This document shows positions 63,098 to 64,000 of a stretch of DNA of 64,000 bases, one piece after another (positions within the stretch are counted from its first letter, which is position 1; every line of letters begins with the position of its first letter). The stretch lies in the NCBI GenBank assembly GCA_013821455.1, contig JACDGS010000017.1, positions 4,720 to 68,719 of the forward strand, written 5' to 3'. Under the pieces are notes generated by a model, which saw only the letters and a list, made by a program, of their open reading frames with translations, did no database searches and was not told where the DNA came from. The stretch comes from Chthoniobacterales bacterium (GTDB taxonomy: Bacteria > Verrucomicrobiota > Verrucomicrobiia > Chthoniobacterales > UBA10450). Both the position numbers and the translations under genes were made by a program.

Positions 63098-63931
63098 TCA
63101 CCTCACCACCCAAAGATTGCACGGAATCACATCCGTGATCCACGCACTCTGACGCGGCAGTTTAGCCTCCCCGGTGGCTTTGGATTCCAAAGGCACCACG
63201 AGCAAATCCGCCTCTACCGCCTGCACAAAATCCGACGCCGCAAATCCGGTGTTACCACGAATCAGCCGCGTCTCCACCGGCACTGGCGTCGCTCCCGCGG
63301 CAAGGACAAAATCCTGCAACGCCTTTTCCTCTTCGTCGAGGGTGCGAGCGGTGCTGCGCGGATTTTTTCCGCGACGCCGCGCCCGCGCGCGATCAAAGGT
63401 TGTGTAATTGCGAATCACATAGAGGCGCTCGCTTTTCTCCCCCTCCGCGAGTTGCAGCGTGCGCTGAAAAGCGCGCTGCGCGTGCTCGCTGTATTCGGCG
63501 ATGAAAACAATGTGGCGCAGCGGTTTCGGCTCCAGCTCCGGCTTCGTAAAAAGCATCACTGAACAAGTGCCTTCGCGAAGCAGCCGGCGGGCTACATTGC
63601 CTAGAAATTGCCGGTGCACCGCCGCCTTTTCCAGCGCACCGGCGATCAGCAGCTCTACCTGATTTTTCCGTGCCGCCGCCAGGATGCTTGCCGCCGGATC
63701 GCCCTCCTCATAATGCACCACCGAATCGGCCGGGAGCTGCAACGTTTTCCAAGCCTCGGCGAATTTGCGCTGCGTCGCGGCATCGCGTTTCCCCACGTAG
63801 ATGAAACTGAGCGTCGCCTCGAAGCGATCGCGCACTCGGCGCGCCTCGGCCAGCACTTGGAGAAAGCGCGGCGAAAACGTGGCGGCCACGGCGATCGATC
63901 GATAGGAGGCGTCTCTCATTTTCCCCGCCAT
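63098..63931 (-). CDS. Tandem universal stress protein (UspA family)
   Basis: 277 residues holding two Usp halves. The first has SIAVAATFSPRFLQVLAEAR and ELLIAGALEKAAVHRQFLGN VARRLL; the second has HIVFIAEYSEHAQRAFQRTL and ADLLVVPLESKATGEAKLPR. The ATP-loop G-x2-G-x9-G(S/T) is only partly kept. A stress-response protein of the cytoplasm. A later ATG at codon 5 is an alternative start. Confidence 0.88.
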   Translation of the reverse strand: MAGKMRDASYRSIAVAATFSPRFLQVLAEARRVRDRFEATLSFIYVGKRDAATQRKFAEAWKTLQLPADSVVHYEEGDPAASILAAARKNQVELLIAGALEKAAVHRQFLGNVARRLLREGTCSVMLFTKPELEPKPLRHIVFIAEYSEHAQRAFQRTLQLAEGEKSERLYVIRNYTTFDRARARRRGKNPRSTARTLDEEEKALQDFVLAAGATPVPVETRLIRGNTGFAASDFVQAVEADLLVVPLESKATGEAKLPRQSAWITDVIPCNLWVVR

Positions 63932-63959
63932 ACATTGGAGCGCTCATAGCGGAGGGCAA

Positions 63960-64000
63960 ATGAAGGCCATCGCAGCCGGAGCATCGGCCCCATGGTTCCA
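63960..64000 (+). CDS. Start of an unidentified gene, cut by the window edge
   Basis: ATG at 63960 with a good ribosome site (GGAGGG four bases before). Only 13 codons are visible: MKAIAAGASAPWF. It is divergent from the universal stress gene. Too short to identify. Confidence 0.5.
   Translation, partial: MKAIAAGASAPWF

Noticed and set aside
1-64000. tRNA, rRNA, CRISPR array or transposase genes
   Set aside because: No cloverleaf, rRNA-like block, regularly spaced repeats or transposase motif was recognised by eye. A tRNA scan could still find a missed gene.

Overview
The window looks like a GC-rich chromosome segment of a free-living, Gram-negative member of the Verrucomicrobia/Acidobacteria-like soil bacteria. 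Verrucomicrobia is the better guess: secreted kelch, WD40 and PQQ-like propellers, an autotransporter-associated beta-strand protein, a PUR-type nucleic acid binding protein, a DksA-like protein with a histone-like tail, and an ECF sigma factor paired with a Ser/Thr kinase. No tRNA, rRNA, CRISPR array or transposase gene was seen.

Layout. 1-7.75 kb: a pqqABCDE operon on the minus strand with a WD40 protein behind pqqE, a PQQ-like propeller protein at the window edge, and the wreck of a TonB-dependent receptor upstream of pqqA. 8.1-15.1 kb: a plus-strand housekeeping run (sppA, CPBP protease, thiL, tsaE, tsaB, alr, RelE-like, VOC protein) with several start/stop overlaps, then a secreted hypothetical protein and a cupin. 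15.1-16.5 kb: rpsR, rpmG and a DksA-like gene. 16.6-20.8 kb: an ABC-2 permease and a MacAB-type export operon. 20.8-24.6 kb: a secreted hypothetical protein and a secreted copper-radical oxidase of the galactose/glyoxal oxidase family. 24.8-32.8 kb: a glycosyltransferase and deoxy/branched-sugar biosynthesis cluster. 32.8-39.1 kb: ppdK, a PUR-family protein, RNase R and a conserved protein. 39.3-46.4 kb: a kelch protein, two MacB-like permeases without an ATPase, a two-receiver regulator and glutaredoxin. 46.5-51.4 kb: secreted and cell-envelope genes (propeller, ferritin-like, MauE, rhodanese, DUF1573, PagL-like). 51.7-63.9 kb: secreted propellers, the ECF sigma/kinase pair, GNAT, retropepsin-like, DJ-1/PfpI, a beta-strand repeat protein and a universal stress protein. 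Several genes in this last part are broken.

The most striking feature is not a gene. The nonamer TCGTTAGGC (reverse GCCTAACGA) occurs about 46 times exactly by hand count, and its core CGTTAGG/CCTAACG about 70 times, on both strands, in and between genes and in different reading frames. Chance predicts about 0.5 exact copies. It behaves like a DNA uptake sequence and often carries an extension, GCCTAACGARYAAAGG. It is nearly absent from 24.6-36 kb, which may mark DNA of different history.

Counts and family assignments were made by eye; no database search or alignment was run.
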